Positions 17,247 to 24,614 of a stretch of DNA of 44,688 bases are shown here, piece by piece. The notes under the pieces were generated by a model. The model was not told the DNA's origin, searched no databases, and saw only the letters and a list, made by a program, of their open reading frames with translations. Both the position numbers and the translations under genes were made by a program. The stretch comes from Maritimibacter sp. Lineage in GTDB: Bacteria; Pseudomonadota; Alphaproteobacteria; Rhodobacterales; Rhodobacteraceae. The first letter of the stretch is position 1; each line of letters opens with the position of its first letter. The stretch is taken from contig NZNT01000023.1 of the NCBI GenBank assembly GCA_002695005.1, positions 1 to 44,688 of the forward strand. Direction: 5' to 3'.

Positions 17247-17653
17247 CCGATCAGCGAGAGCGCATATGCGATCACGGCAAGCACGGTGCCCGCGAGAATC
17301 ACGCGCCAAGGAGTCTTGACCCCGGACATACGCTCAACCCGCCAGGTCACGGCCAGCATCGGAACGGCCAGAACGCTGGCCATGACGAAGGCATAGCCCG
17401 TGCCATAACCGAGGTCCGGTGTGACCCGAAAGACGAGCACGGCGTAGCCCAGCGCCACGGCGAGCGTGCCGAACCCGATGGCAAGGTAAAGCGCGCGAAA
17501 GACAAGCGTGACCCCCGGTGCCTCGGGGTCTGCACTCGCGCCCATTGCGTCCTTGTGATAGCCATGAATACCGCGCGCGAGCCCGTATCTGGCAGCCATC
17601 GCGACAAGCACCAAGAGTGTCAGGATGTGAAAGATGGTCTCGGCAATCTGCAT
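17243..17653 (-). CDS. Small membrane protein of unknown function
   Basis: This 136-residue protein has four hydrophobic helices (near residues 5-22, 50-72, 80-102 and 115-134). No family is recognised. The ATG at 17653 (MQIAET) has a G-rich tract six bases upstream and is preferred to an upstream frame extension. It ends within four bases of the dioxygenase stop on the other strand. Confidence 0.65.
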   Translation of the reverse strand: MQIAETIFHILTLLVLVAMAARYGLARGIHGYHKDAMGASADPEAPGVTLVFRALYLAIGFGTLAVALGYAVLVFRVTPDLGYGTGYAFVMASVLAVPMLAVTWRVERMSGVKTPWRVILAGTVLAVIAYALSLIG

Positions 17654-17732
17654 GTGGAATCCCCCCCGATGCCCAATGCATTTCACTCTGGCTCTTTGCG
17701 GCCCCCACGTCCAACGCGTTTCGTCGCGCCCC

Positions 17733-18380
17733 TCAGAACGGCGGCTTCGCCTTGACCGTCGTGCCCTTGCCGCCGTCGGGATGGCGAAAGCGAAGGCTTT
17801 CGGCGTGCAGCATCAGGCGGGGGAAGTCGCGGGCCGGGCCTTCGGCATAGAATGGATCGCCCAGGATCGGGTGGCCAAGCTCCAGCATGTGGACGCGCAA
17901 CTGATGGCTGCGCCCGGTCTTGGGAAACAGCCGCATCCGCGTCGTCCCGCCTTCGCGTTTGAGAACCTTCCAGTCGGTGAGGGCGGGCTTGCCCTTGTCG
18001 AAATCGACATGCTGTCGCGGGCGGTTGGGCCAGTCGACGATGAGCGGCAGGTCCACGGTTCCCTCGTTCCCCTCGACGTCGCCCCAGACGCGGGCGATGT
18101 AGGTTTTCTTCATCTGCCGCTTTTCGAATTGCAGACCAAGGTGGCGCTGCGCGTGCGGGGTCAGAGCGAACACCATCACGCCGGAGGTGTCGCGGTCGAG
18201 CCGGTGAACGAGCAGCGCCTCGGGAAACGCGGCCTGCACACGGGCGAGCAGACAATCGGCAAGCTCTTCGCCCTTGCCCGGTACCGACAACAGGCCCGCC
18301 GGTTTGTTGGCAAGCAGGACTTCGTGATCCATGTGCAGGACCTCGAGCGGATCGTCGGGCGGGATATAGCGTTCGTCCAT
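17733..18380 (-). CDS. RluA family pseudouridine synthase
   Basis: This 215-residue protein has the RluA/RluC catalytic domain. The motif HRLDRDTSG (residues 59-67) provides catalytic Asp62, and LFPKTGRSHQLRVHM with GHPILGDPFY are further family motifs. It lacks the N-terminal S4 domain, as RluA and TruC do. It converts a uridine in rRNA or tRNA to pseudouridine; the exact target cannot be told from sequence. Confidence 0.93.
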   Translation of the reverse strand: MDERYIPPDDPLEVLHMDHEVLLANKPAGLLSVPGKGEELADCLLARVQAAFPEALLVHRLDRDTSGVMVFALTPHAQRHLGLQFEKRQMKKTYIARVWGDVEGNEGTVDLPLIVDWPNRPRQHVDFDKGKPALTDWKVLKREGGTTRMRLFPKTGRSHQLRVHMLELGHPILGDPFYAEGPARDFPRLMLHAESLRFRHPDGGKGTTVKAKPPF

Positions 18381-18417
18381 GCCCGCGCTTTCGCAAAGCA
18401 GGCCGGATTGCGCAAGC

Positions 18418-19041
18418 CTAGCGTTGGCCGCCGGTCAGGACGAGCCGGAGCGCAAGGGCGGCATAAACGGCCGCGCTCACCCGGTTGAGCAGGCGCGCAT
18501 GGCGGGTGAGTTTCGCGCCCGCGACACCGGCCGCGACGCCGTATCCGGCGGTGATGAAGAACCCCGTCGCGGCGAAGAGCGCGCCCAGCGCGAGGATCTG
18601 CGCCCAGAGCGGCCCCGCCTCGGGGGCGGTGAACTGCGGCAGGAGGGCGAGGATGAAGAGCGCGACCTTGGGATTGAGCGCATTGGTCACGAAGCCGCGC
18701 CAGACGGCCCGGCCAAGTCGGCGTGCGCCCTCACCGCCCTGCGCGGCCCCCGCGCGCCAGCTTTTCCACGCGAGCCAGAGGAGGTAAGCCGCCCCCGCAT
18801 AGCGTACCGCGTCATAGGCCAGCGGAAAGGCCGCGAGGAGCGCCGACAAGCCCGCCGCCGCCAGAATCGTATGCCACAGCGCGCCCAGCGCGACGCCGAG
18901 CGCGGCGGCGGCCCCGACACGCGGCCCGCCGGACACGCCAGAGGCCGTGGCGAACATCACGTCTGCGCCGGGGGTGAGGTTGAGCACGACCCCGGCCCCG
19001 AGAAAGGCGAGCACGGAGGCCGGATCGAGCCCTAGGATCAT
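18418..19041 (-). CDS. LysE family amino acid / metabolite exporter
   Basis: This 207-residue protein has about six membrane helices and the LysE/RhtB family start, with NLTPGADVMF near residues 21-30 and NPKVALFILALLPQF in the middle. It probably exports an amino acid or similar small molecule. Its ATG overlaps the stop of the upstream GFA gene by four bases (ATGA), making it the last gene of a four-gene operon with free-methionine-sulfoxide reductase and two GFA proteins. Confidence 0.92.
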   Translation of the reverse strand: MILGLDPASVLAFLGAGVVLNLTPGADVMFATASGVSGGPRVGAAAALGVALGALWHTILAAAGLSALLAAFPLAYDAVRYAGAAYLLWLAWKSWRAGAAQGGEGARRLGRAVWRGFVTNALNPKVALFILALLPQFTAPEAGPLWAQILALGALFAATGFFITAGYGVAAGVAGAKLTRHARLLNRVSAAVYAALALRLVLTGGQR

Positions 19042-19406
19042 TCGATCTCGCTTTCGGGGATCGCGTAGTAGTCCCCCTTGTCCTCTAGGTGGATATGGGT
19101 CGAGGTCGTGAGCCCGGTGGCCCCGTCCAGCGTCCCGGTCATCACCGACGTCATCTCTCGCCCGCCCTGCTGCCAGAACAGCGACGACCCGCACTTCACA
19201 CAGAAACCCCGCCGCGCCTCGGGTGAGCTCTGGAACCAGGCGAGCGTGTCACCGGCAATGGTCAGATTGGCGGTCGGGACCTGCGTCGCCGAGAGGTAGT
19301 GTCCCGTCGTCTTGCGGCACTGGGTGCAGTGACACGCCATGCTGGGTCGCCACGGTCCCTCGGAGGCATAGGTGACCTCCCCGCACAGACAGCTCCCCCG
19401 TTTCAT
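19038..19406 (-). CDS. GFA family (CENP-V/GFA domain) zinc protein, copy 2 of tandem
   Basis: This 122-residue protein has the full GFA cysteine set: Cys6, Cys8, Cys25, Cys27, Cys30, Cys69 and Cys72, which bind two zinc ions in the family. The family is named for glutathione-dependent formaldehyde-activating enzyme, but most members have no proven substrate. It overlaps both neighbours by four bases. It is a clear paralogue of the gene directly upstream, sharing SCLCG, CHCTQCRK, RRGFC and CGS.FWQ motifs. Confidence 0.93.
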   Translation of the reverse strand: MKRGSCLCGEVTYASEGPWRPSMACHCTQCRKTTGHYLSATQVPTANLTIAGDTLAWFQSSPEARRGFCVKCGSSLFWQQGGREMTSVMTGTLDGATGLTTSTHIHLEDKGDYYAIPESEIE

Positions 19407-19780
19407 TCGGTGTCCACCTGCGGCTCATCCCCGGGGATGGTGTAGTAGTCGCCCTTGTCGGCGGTGAAGATATGGCGGAACCCGGTCACGCCCGTCGGCC
19501 CGTCGATGGCGCCCAGCGCGACCCCGATCTCGTCCGACCCGTTCGCCTGCCAGAACAGGAACGACCCGCAGGTCGGGCAGAACCCGCGCCGGGCCGCGTC
19601 ACTGGCCGCATACCAGCGCGGGTTTCCGGTGATTTCGATGTCCGTGAGAGCGACCTCGCCCGAGGCCCAGATATGCCCGGATTGCTTGCGGCACTGGGTG
19701 CAGTGGCACGCGCCTGCGTCGCGCAACGGTCCCGAGACGGAAAACCGGATCGCGCCGCAGAGGCAGGAGCCGGTCAGCAT
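19403..19780 (-). CDS. GFA family (CENP-V/GFA domain) zinc protein, copy 1 of tandem
   Basis: This 125-residue paralogue of the next gene has Cys6, Cys8, Cys25, Cys27, Cys30, Cys68 and Cys71. Its start lies inside the 3' end of the free-methionine-sulfoxide reductase gene (7-base overlap) and its end overlaps the second GFA start. The two GFA copies differ at many positions outside the metal sites, so the duplication is not recent. Confidence 0.93.
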   Translation of the reverse strand: MLTGSCLCGAIRFSVSGPLRDAGACHCTQCRKQSGHIWASGEVALTDIEITGNPRWYAASDAARRGFCPTCGSFLFWQANGSDEIGVALGAIDGPTGVTGFRHIFTADKGDYYTIPGDEPQVDTE

Positions 19781-20223
19781 TTCCCGAAGACCTCATCCAG
19801 CAGGGCGGTGAGCACCGTCGCGTCTTCCTCGGTGAAGGCGTCGGGCCGGTCGCTGTCGATGTCGAAGACCCCGATGACCGCGCCCGCGCCGTTACGAACC
19901 GGCAGGACGAGTTCGGAGCGGGTGGAGGAGGAACAGGCGATGTGCCCCGGAAACGCTTCCACATCCGCCACAAGCTGCACCTCCCCCGTGCGCGCCGCCG
20001 CGCCGCAGACGCCGCGCGAGAACGGGATCGTCAGGCAGCCGTGTCCGCCCTGGTAGGGCCCAATCTTGAGCAGCTCCGGTTCGGTCACCCGGTAGAACCC
20101 GGTCCAGTCGAAGCGGTCGTCGAAATGATGCACCTCGCAGGCCATGGTGGCCATGAGGGCGACCTCGTCGGTTTCCTCCTCGGTCAGGGCGCGGATGCGT
20201 TGGGTGAGTTCGGCGTAGTCCAT
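19774..20223 (-). CDS. msrC: Free methionine-(R)-sulfoxide reductase (GAF domain, fRMsr)
   Basis: This 149-residue GAF-domain protein has the three redox cysteines of fRMsr: Cys63, Cys73 and Cys97. Their spacing of 10 and 24 is that of the characterised enzyme, within GCLTIPFSRGVCG and FPGHIACSS. It reduces free L-methionine-R-sulfoxide in the cytosol, using thioredoxin in the family. It is the first gene of the operon leading into two GFA proteins and a LysE exporter. The window also encodes MsrPQ for protein-bound, periplasmic methionine sulfoxide. Confidence 0.93.
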   Translation of the reverse strand: MDYAELTQRIRALTEEETDEVALMATMACEVHHFDDRFDWTGFYRVTEPELLKIGPYQGGHGCLTIPFSRGVCGAAARTGEVQLVADVEAFPGHIACSSSTRSELVLPVRNGAGAVIGVFDIDSDRPDAFTEEDATVLTALLDEVFGKC

Positions 20224-20240
20224 GCGGATCTCCGGTTGGA

Positions 20241-20300
20241 GAGGCCGGGGGGCTGTCTGCCCCCCGGACCCCCCGAAGGTTTCTTGAAACAGAGAAGATC
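20241..20300 (-). repeat. Dispersed intergenic hairpin repeat, copy A
   Basis: Read on the minus strand, this follows the thiolase stop. It has a pyrimidine-rich start (CTTCTCTGTTTC), the block CCTTCGGGGGGTCCGG and a 9-bp hairpin: on the plus strand, CCGGGGGGC 20245-20253 and GCCCCCCGG 20259-20267 with a 5-base loop. The same layout is found at 27253 and 32580. It could serve as a terminator for the thiolase gene. Confidence 0.7.
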
Positions 20301-21477
20301 AGACCCGTTCGATGGCGATGGCCGTGCCTTCCCCGCCGCCGATGCAGATCGCGGCGACACCGCGTTTGAGGCCGCGTGTCTCAAGTGCGTTAAGCAGCGT
20401 CACGATGATGCGGGTGCCGGAGGCGCCGATCGGGTGGCCCAGCGCGCAGGCGCCGCCGTTGACGTTCACGATCTCACGGTCGAGGCCCATTTCCTGCATG
20501 AAAGCCATGGGGACGACCGCGAACGCCTCGTTCACTTCCCACAGGTCGACATCCGCCGTGGTCCAGCCGATCCGGTCGAGAAGTTTCTTGGCCGCCGGCA
20601 CCGGCGCGGTCGGGAAGAGCGCGGGGGCCTGGGCGTGTGACGCGTGACCGAGGACGCGTGCGCGAATCTTGAGCCCGGCCTTGTCAGCGACGGCTTCACC
20701 GGCCATCACGAGCGCGGCCGCGCCATCCGAGATCGACGAGGAATTGGCTGCCGTGACCGTCCCGTCCTTGCGAAAGGCCGGTTTGAGCCCCGGGATCTTG
20801 TCGGGCCGCGCCTTGGCGGGCTGTTCGTCTTCCGACACCACCACGTCGCCCTGGCGGGTCGAGATCGTGAAGGGCGCGATTTCGCCCGCGAAGCCGCCGG
20901 ATTTCTGCGCCTCCAGCGCACTTTCGAGCGAGCGGATCGCGTAGTCATCCTGCGCCTCGCGCGTGAACTGGAACGCCTCGGCGCAATCCTCGGCGAAGGT
21001 ACCCATGAGGCGGCCCTTGTCATAGGCGTCCTCGAGCCCGTCGAGGAACATGTGGTCGATGACCTGCCCATGCCCGATCCGCGCGCCGCCGCGCATCTTG
21101 GGCAGAAGATAGGGCGCGTTGGTCATGCTCTCCATCCCGCCCGCGACCATGATGCCGGTCTGGCCGAGGGCCAGCTGGTCGAAGGCGACCATGGCCGTTT
21201 TCATGCCCGACCCGCACATCTTGTTCATGGTCGTCGCCGGCACCTCTTCCCCGAGGCCAGCCGCGAATCCGGCCTGCCGCGCGGGGGCCTGTCCCTGGCC
21301 GGCGGGCAGGACGCAGCCCATCAGAACCTCTTCGATCCGGTCGGGGCCGGCCCCGGCATCGGCCATCGCCGCCTTGATCGACGCACCGCCGAGGTCCGCT
21401 GCCGGAACGCCGTCGAACACGCCCTGAAATCCCCCCATCGCGGTCCGTGCCGCGCCTGCGATCACCACGTTTTCCAT
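20299..21477 (-). CDS. Acetyl-CoA C-acyltransferase / acetyltransferase (thiolase)
   Basis: This 392-residue thiolase condenses two acetyl-CoA to acetoacetyl-CoA or runs the reverse reaction. The acyl-enzyme Cys88 lies in NKMCGSG, the catalytic His in GGACALGHPIGASG, and the second catalytic Cys in AICIGGGEGTA near the C terminus. It resembles biosynthetic thiolases (PhaA/AtoB). No phaB or other acyl-CoA gene is adjacent, so the pathway is not fixed by context. GGAGGA lies four bases before the ATG. Confidence 0.95.
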   Translation of the reverse strand: MENVVIAGAARTAMGGFQGVFDGVPAADLGGASIKAAMADAGAGPDRIEEVLMGCVLPAGQGQAPARQAGFAAGLGEEVPATTMNKMCGSGMKTAMVAFDQLALGQTGIMVAGGMESMTNAPYLLPKMRGGARIGHGQVIDHMFLDGLEDAYDKGRLMGTFAEDCAEAFQFTREAQDDYAIRSLESALEAQKSGGFAGEIAPFTISTRQGDVVVSEDEQPAKARPDKIPGLKPAFRKDGTVTAANSSSISDGAAALVMAGEAVADKAGLKIRARVLGHASHAQAPALFPTAPVPAAKKLLDRIGWTTADVDLWEVNEAFAVVPMAFMQEMGLDREIVNVNGGACALGHPIGASGTRIIVTLLNALETRGLKRGVAAICIGGGEGTAIAIERV

Positions 21478-21574
21478 CGCGTCCTCCTATCAGGTTTCTG
21501 TCGGCCGCTTACGGGTTGGTAACGAAGCTTGCCTAAGGTCGCCCGCATCAAAACGCCTGCGAAGGAGAATGGCA

Positions 21575-21916
21575 ATGGAGCTCATGTCGAGGGATGTCGG
21601 GGATCTTCGGGTCGTCACGGTGGCCGACGCCCGGATCGATGCGGCTGTTGCGATCCAGTTCAAGGATCAGATGCGCGCGCTGATCGACACCGGGCCGGAC
21701 CGCGTGGTGCTCGATCTGTCCTCGGTCGCATTCGTGGACAGTTCGGGGCTGGGTGCCATCGTCGCCGCGATGAAACAGGCGGGCGAACCACAGCGGCTCG
21801 AGCTGGCTGGGCTCACCCGCAACGTGGCGAAGGTCTTTGCCCTGACCCGGATGGACCGGGTCTTTACCATCCACGCCGACGTCGCCACGCTTGAGGGGCT
21901 GGCCGATGCAGGCTGA
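21575..21916 (+). CDS. STAS-domain anti-sigma factor antagonist
   Basis: This 113-residue STAS protein is of the SpoIIAA/RsbV type. The phosphorylation motif VDSSGLGAI (from about residue 47) holds the serine that a partner kinase modifies. Unphosphorylated STAS proteins bind the RsbW-like kinase and release its target. The ATG at 21575 is chosen over one six bases earlier because the AGGAG site is then seven bases away. The next gene encodes the likely partner and overlaps by 11 bases. Confidence 0.9.
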   Translation: MELMSRDVGDLRVVTVADARIDAAVAIQFKDQMRALIDTGPDRVVLDLSSVAFVDSSGLGAIVAAMKQAGEPQRLELAGLTRNVAKVFALTRMDRVFTIHADVATLEGLADAG

Positions 21917-22415
21917 ACCGCTGCGCTTCATGGGACACGCCCGCGACCGCCACCGGCCCGGCCCCTTCGCGGGAAACGGCGGGCTTCACCTCCTGTTCCC
22001 CGCCACCGACATGGCCGTGCGCCGGGCGCTGAGCACGGCTGTCTCTGCTGCCGAAGCGATGGGCGTGGGGCCGGATGCATCGGGGCTGGTTGAGCTGGTG
22101 CTGGCAGAGGTGATGAACAACGTGGTCGAACACGCCTTTGCCGACCGGGGCCACGGAATCATCGAGCTTGAGGCATGGCGCACCGGTCAGGCCCTGTCGG
22201 TGCGCATCCGTGACGACGGCGTGCCGATGCCGGATGGCGAAGCGCCGCCGGCCCGGCACCATGACCTCACGGTCGTGTATGAGGACCTGCCCGAAGGCGG
22301 GTTCGGCTGGGGGATCATCCGCGATCTGACGCGCGACCTGCGCTATCGCCGCGACGGGGCGCGAAACGAGCTGACCTTTTCCATCGACCTCGACATTTCG
22401 ATCGACGCGGGCTGA
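21906..22415 (+). CDS. RsbW-like anti-sigma factor / serine kinase (HATPase_c)
   Basis: This 169-residue protein has a GHKL ATP-binding fold: an N box ELVLAEVMNNVVEHAF (about residues 65-80), a G1-like motif RDDGVPM and a G2-like motif GGFGWGII. It should bind and phosphorylate the STAS protein encoded just upstream, in a partner-switching module. No sigma factor or PP2C phosphatase gene is adjacent, so its output target is unknown. GAGGGG upstream lies within the STAS gene. Confidence 0.88.
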   Translation: MQAEPLRFMGHARDRHRPGPFAGNGGLHLLFPATDMAVRRALSTAVSAAEAMGVGPDASGLVELVLAEVMNNVVEHAFADRGHGIIELEAWRTGQALSVRIRDDGVPMPDGEAPPARHHDLTVVYEDLPEGGFGWGIIRDLTRDLRYRRDGARNELTFSIDLDISIDAG

Positions 22416-22535
22416 AGGTCCGAGGCGAGACCACGTCGGGAATTATTAACCAAGCCCGACCCATTTGCCCCCGAAATGCCCTATTGGCTCCCAAACGCGA
22501 ACAAAAACCGCGGTCATAAACATCCTCGTAGCTGC

Positions 22536-22608
22536 AATGCTTCCCTCGGTGCCGCGTGTAACAGCCCCCACCCAGTGCGCGGCACCGAGGTTCTCACCCC
22601 CAAGCATT
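22536..22608. other. 73-bp compound inverted repeat, possible structured RNA
   Basis: A perfect 13-bp pair, CCTCGGTGCCGCG (22544-22556) and CGCGGCACCGAGG (22578-22590), encloses a 21-base loop. Outside it a second pair, AATGCTT (22536-22542) and AAGCATT (22602-22608), closes an asymmetric bulge (1 base on one side, 11 on the other). The element lies in the 242-bp gap between the convergent RsbW-like and hspQ genes. No T run follows on either strand, so a simple terminator is unlikely. The strand is undetermined and I do not recognise an RNA family. Confidence 0.5.
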
Positions 22609-22657
22609 GAAAAGCGCACCGCCGGTTACACGGCGCGGCTGACATCCTGCGGGACGT

Positions 22658-22984
22658 TCAGTTGAGCTGGAAGTGCAGCGGGTAGTGACCATCCTCGAAA
22701 TCGCCGAAGAGATCTTCGACATCCGGATGGGTCACGGGTTCGCCCGAGTAATCCTCGACGAGGTTCTGTTCGGAGACATAAGCCACATAGTAGCTCTGAT
22801 CGTTCTCGGCGAGCAGGTGATAGAAAGGCTGATCCTTGGGCGGACGGCTATCCTCGGGAATGGCCTCATACCATTCGTCCGTGTTCGAAAACATTGCATC
22901 CACGTCGAAAATAACACCCCGAAAGGGATGCTTGCGGTGGCGCACGATCTGGCCAAGGTGATATTTCGCGTGCGTTTTCAACAT
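22658..22984 (-). CDS. hspQ: HspQ heat shock protein (YccV-like / hemimethylated DNA-binding domain)
   Basis: This 108-residue protein matches HspQ throughout: KYHLGQIVRHRKHPFRGVIFDVD near the start (given here in pieces as KYHLGQIVRHR and FRGVIFDVD), then QPFYHLLAEND and YVAYVSEQNL. In enterobacteria HspQ binds hemimethylated DNA and acts as a specificity factor for Lon. No obvious sigma-32 promoter was found upstream. It is divergent from the AEC transporter. Confidence 0.93.
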   Translation of the reverse strand: MLKTHAKYHLGQIVRHRKHPFRGVIFDVDAMFSNTDEWYEAIPEDSRPPKDQPFYHLLAENDQSYYVAYVSEQNLVEDYSGEPVTHPDVEDLFGDFEDGHYPLHFQLN

Positions 22985-23067
22985 AAATCAACAGTCCCCA
23001 CACCACTACTAGACACTCAACCCGGCGCTGTCCATTACCGGGGCGCGCGATTCAGGGGAAACAGATT

Positions 23068-23949
23068 GTGAACCTCGTTCTTACAGTGTTGGAAATCGTG
23101 GCGCCCGTGTTTTTGCTGGCCGGAATCGGCTTTGCATGGGTCCGCCTCGGCCACGAATACCGAATCAATTTCGTCACGAAACTGGCGATGACGCTTGGCA
23201 CCCCGGCCCTCATCTTCACCGCCCTCATGCAAACCGAGATCGACCCGAGCGCGCTCACCTCCCTCTCGCTCGCCACGGCCGCCGCCTATGCCGCCGTCTG
23301 CCTCGTCTTTTTCGTGATTCTGAAGCTCCGGGGCCTGAACCTGCGCAGCTACCTCGCCCCGCTGACCTTCGGCAACACCGGTAACCTGGGCCTGCCGCTC
23401 GCGCTGTTCGCCTTCGGCGATACCGGGCTGAGCTATGCCGTCGTCGTCTTCGCAATCATGGCGATCGGGTCGTTCACCTTCGGCCTGTGGCTGGTGTCGG
23501 GCGGCGGCTCGCCCGTCGCCGTGCTGAAAGACCCGATCCTGCTCGGCACCCTCGCGGGCACCCTGTTCCTCGTGATGGGATGGCAGACGCCCACGTTCCT
23601 GACCAACACGCTGGAGCTTATCGCCCAGCTTGCGATCCCGCTCATGCTCCTGACGCTCGGGGTCGCCGTGGCCCGCCTGCGTCCCGCCGGGTTCCTGCCG
23701 GCCCTTGGCATGTCGCTGGTCAAACTCGTCGCGAGCGTGGCCCTCGCCCTCGGCATCGGCCTTGCCTTGAAACTCGAGCCGGTGGCCCTCGCCGTGCTTG
23801 TCGTGCAGCTTTCCACCCCCGTCGCCGTGTCGAACTACCTCCTCGCCGAGAAGTACGACACCGACCCCAACGCGGTCGCCGGGCTCGTCGTCGTCTCGAC
23901 GCTCCTGTCCGTCCTCGCCCTGCCCGTCATCCTCGCGTTTTTCGTCTGA
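23068..23949 (+). CDS. AEC family transporter (auxin efflux carrier-like permease)
   Basis: This 293-residue membrane protein has about ten helices arranged as two five-helix halves, typical of the AEC family. Motifs include TPALIFTALM, LTFGNTGNLGLPLAL and TPVAVSNYLLAEKY. Bacterial members carry malate, malonate or other small acids; the substrate here is unknown. Translation appears to start at GTG (23068) with GGGGA nine bases upstream. Confidence 0.9.
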   Translation: MNLVLTVLEIVAPVFLLAGIGFAWVRLGHEYRINFVTKLAMTLGTPALIFTALMQTEIDPSALTSLSLATAAAYAAVCLVFFVILKLRGLNLRSYLAPLTFGNTGNLGLPLALFAFGDTGLSYAVVVFAIMAIGSFTFGLWLVSGGGSPVAVLKDPILLGTLAGTLFLVMGWQTPTFLTNTLELIAQLAIPLMLLTLGVAVARLRPAGFLPALGMSLVKLVASVALALGIGLALKLEPVALAVLVVQLSTPVAVSNYLLAEKYDTDPNAVAGLVVVSTLLSVLALPVILAFFV

Positions 23950-24023
23950 AAAGACCGGCCATTTCCAAATCGCCCCATATCCGCTATGCTTCCTTCAAAA
24001 TAAAAGAACATAGCGAGAGGCAG

Positions 24024-24614
24024 ATGAGCAGGTTTCTCCGCGCGATAGCGATGCTGGCCGTCACAGCGGCCCTGATTTCATGCGGGCAGAATTTTTCTGC
24101 GCCGCGCAACCTCGACGATGCCTGTGCCATCGTCAAGGAACGGCCCAAGTATCTGCGCGCCATGACGGCGACAGAGCGCAAGTGGGGCGTGCCCGTGCCT
24201 GTTCAGATGGCGATCATCTATCAGGAATCGAAGTTCATCGGGAACAACCGGACCCCGGTCAAATACGCGCTCGGCGTGATCCCGATGGGCCGTCAGAGTT
24301 CCGCCTACGGCTATGCTCAGGCGCTCGACGGGACGTGGGAGGAATACCAGAACGACCAAAGACGGCGCAGCGCGAAACGCCACGACATCCGCGCGGCGAC
24401 TGATTTCATCGGCTGGTACATGACCCAGACGGTCGAAGAGACCGGGGTGCAGCTGGGCGACGCCAAGAACCAGTATCTCGCCTATCACGAAGGCCGCTCC
24501 GGCTATCTGCGCGGCAGCCACAACAGCAAGTCCTGGCTCCTGCGCATTTCGGATGAAGTGGCGGCCCGCGCGGCGATCTACGACATGCAGCTCAAGTCTT
24601 GCGGCAAGCGCTAG
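24024..24614 (+). CDS. Lipoprotein with lytic transglycosylase (SLT-like) domain
   Basis: This 196-residue protein has a lipoprotein signal (residues 1-20, lipobox LISC) and an SLT-like domain: VPVQMAIIYQESKF contains the probable catalytic Glu, and SAYGYAQALDGTW and YLAYHEG are the usual later motifs. It probably cuts peptidoglycan from the inner face of the outer membrane. GAGAGG precedes the ATG at 24024. Its stop overlaps the stop of the convergent UbiH gene by four bases. Confidence 0.88.
   Translation: MSRFLRAIAMLAVTAALISCGQNFSAPRNLDDACAIVKERPKYLRAMTATERKWGVPVPVQMAIIYQESKFIGNNRTPVKYALGVIPMGRQSSAYGYAQALDGTWEEYQNDQRRRSAKRHDIRAATDFIGWYMTQTVEETGVQLGDAKNQYLAYHEGRSGYLRGSHNSKSWLLRISDEVAARAAIYDMQLKSCGKR

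Noticed and set aside
19038-19780. Tandem GFA genes as a sequencing or assembly duplication
   Set aside because: The two proteins differ at many positions outside the metal sites, so the duplication is genuine and old.
22536-22608. Possible 6S, SRP or tmRNA gene
   Set aside because: The element is too short, and I could not match the conserved loops of any of these RNAs.
22536-22608. Simple bidirectional terminator between convergent genes
   Set aside because: The loop is 21 bases, the outer stem is bulged and there is no T run on either side.
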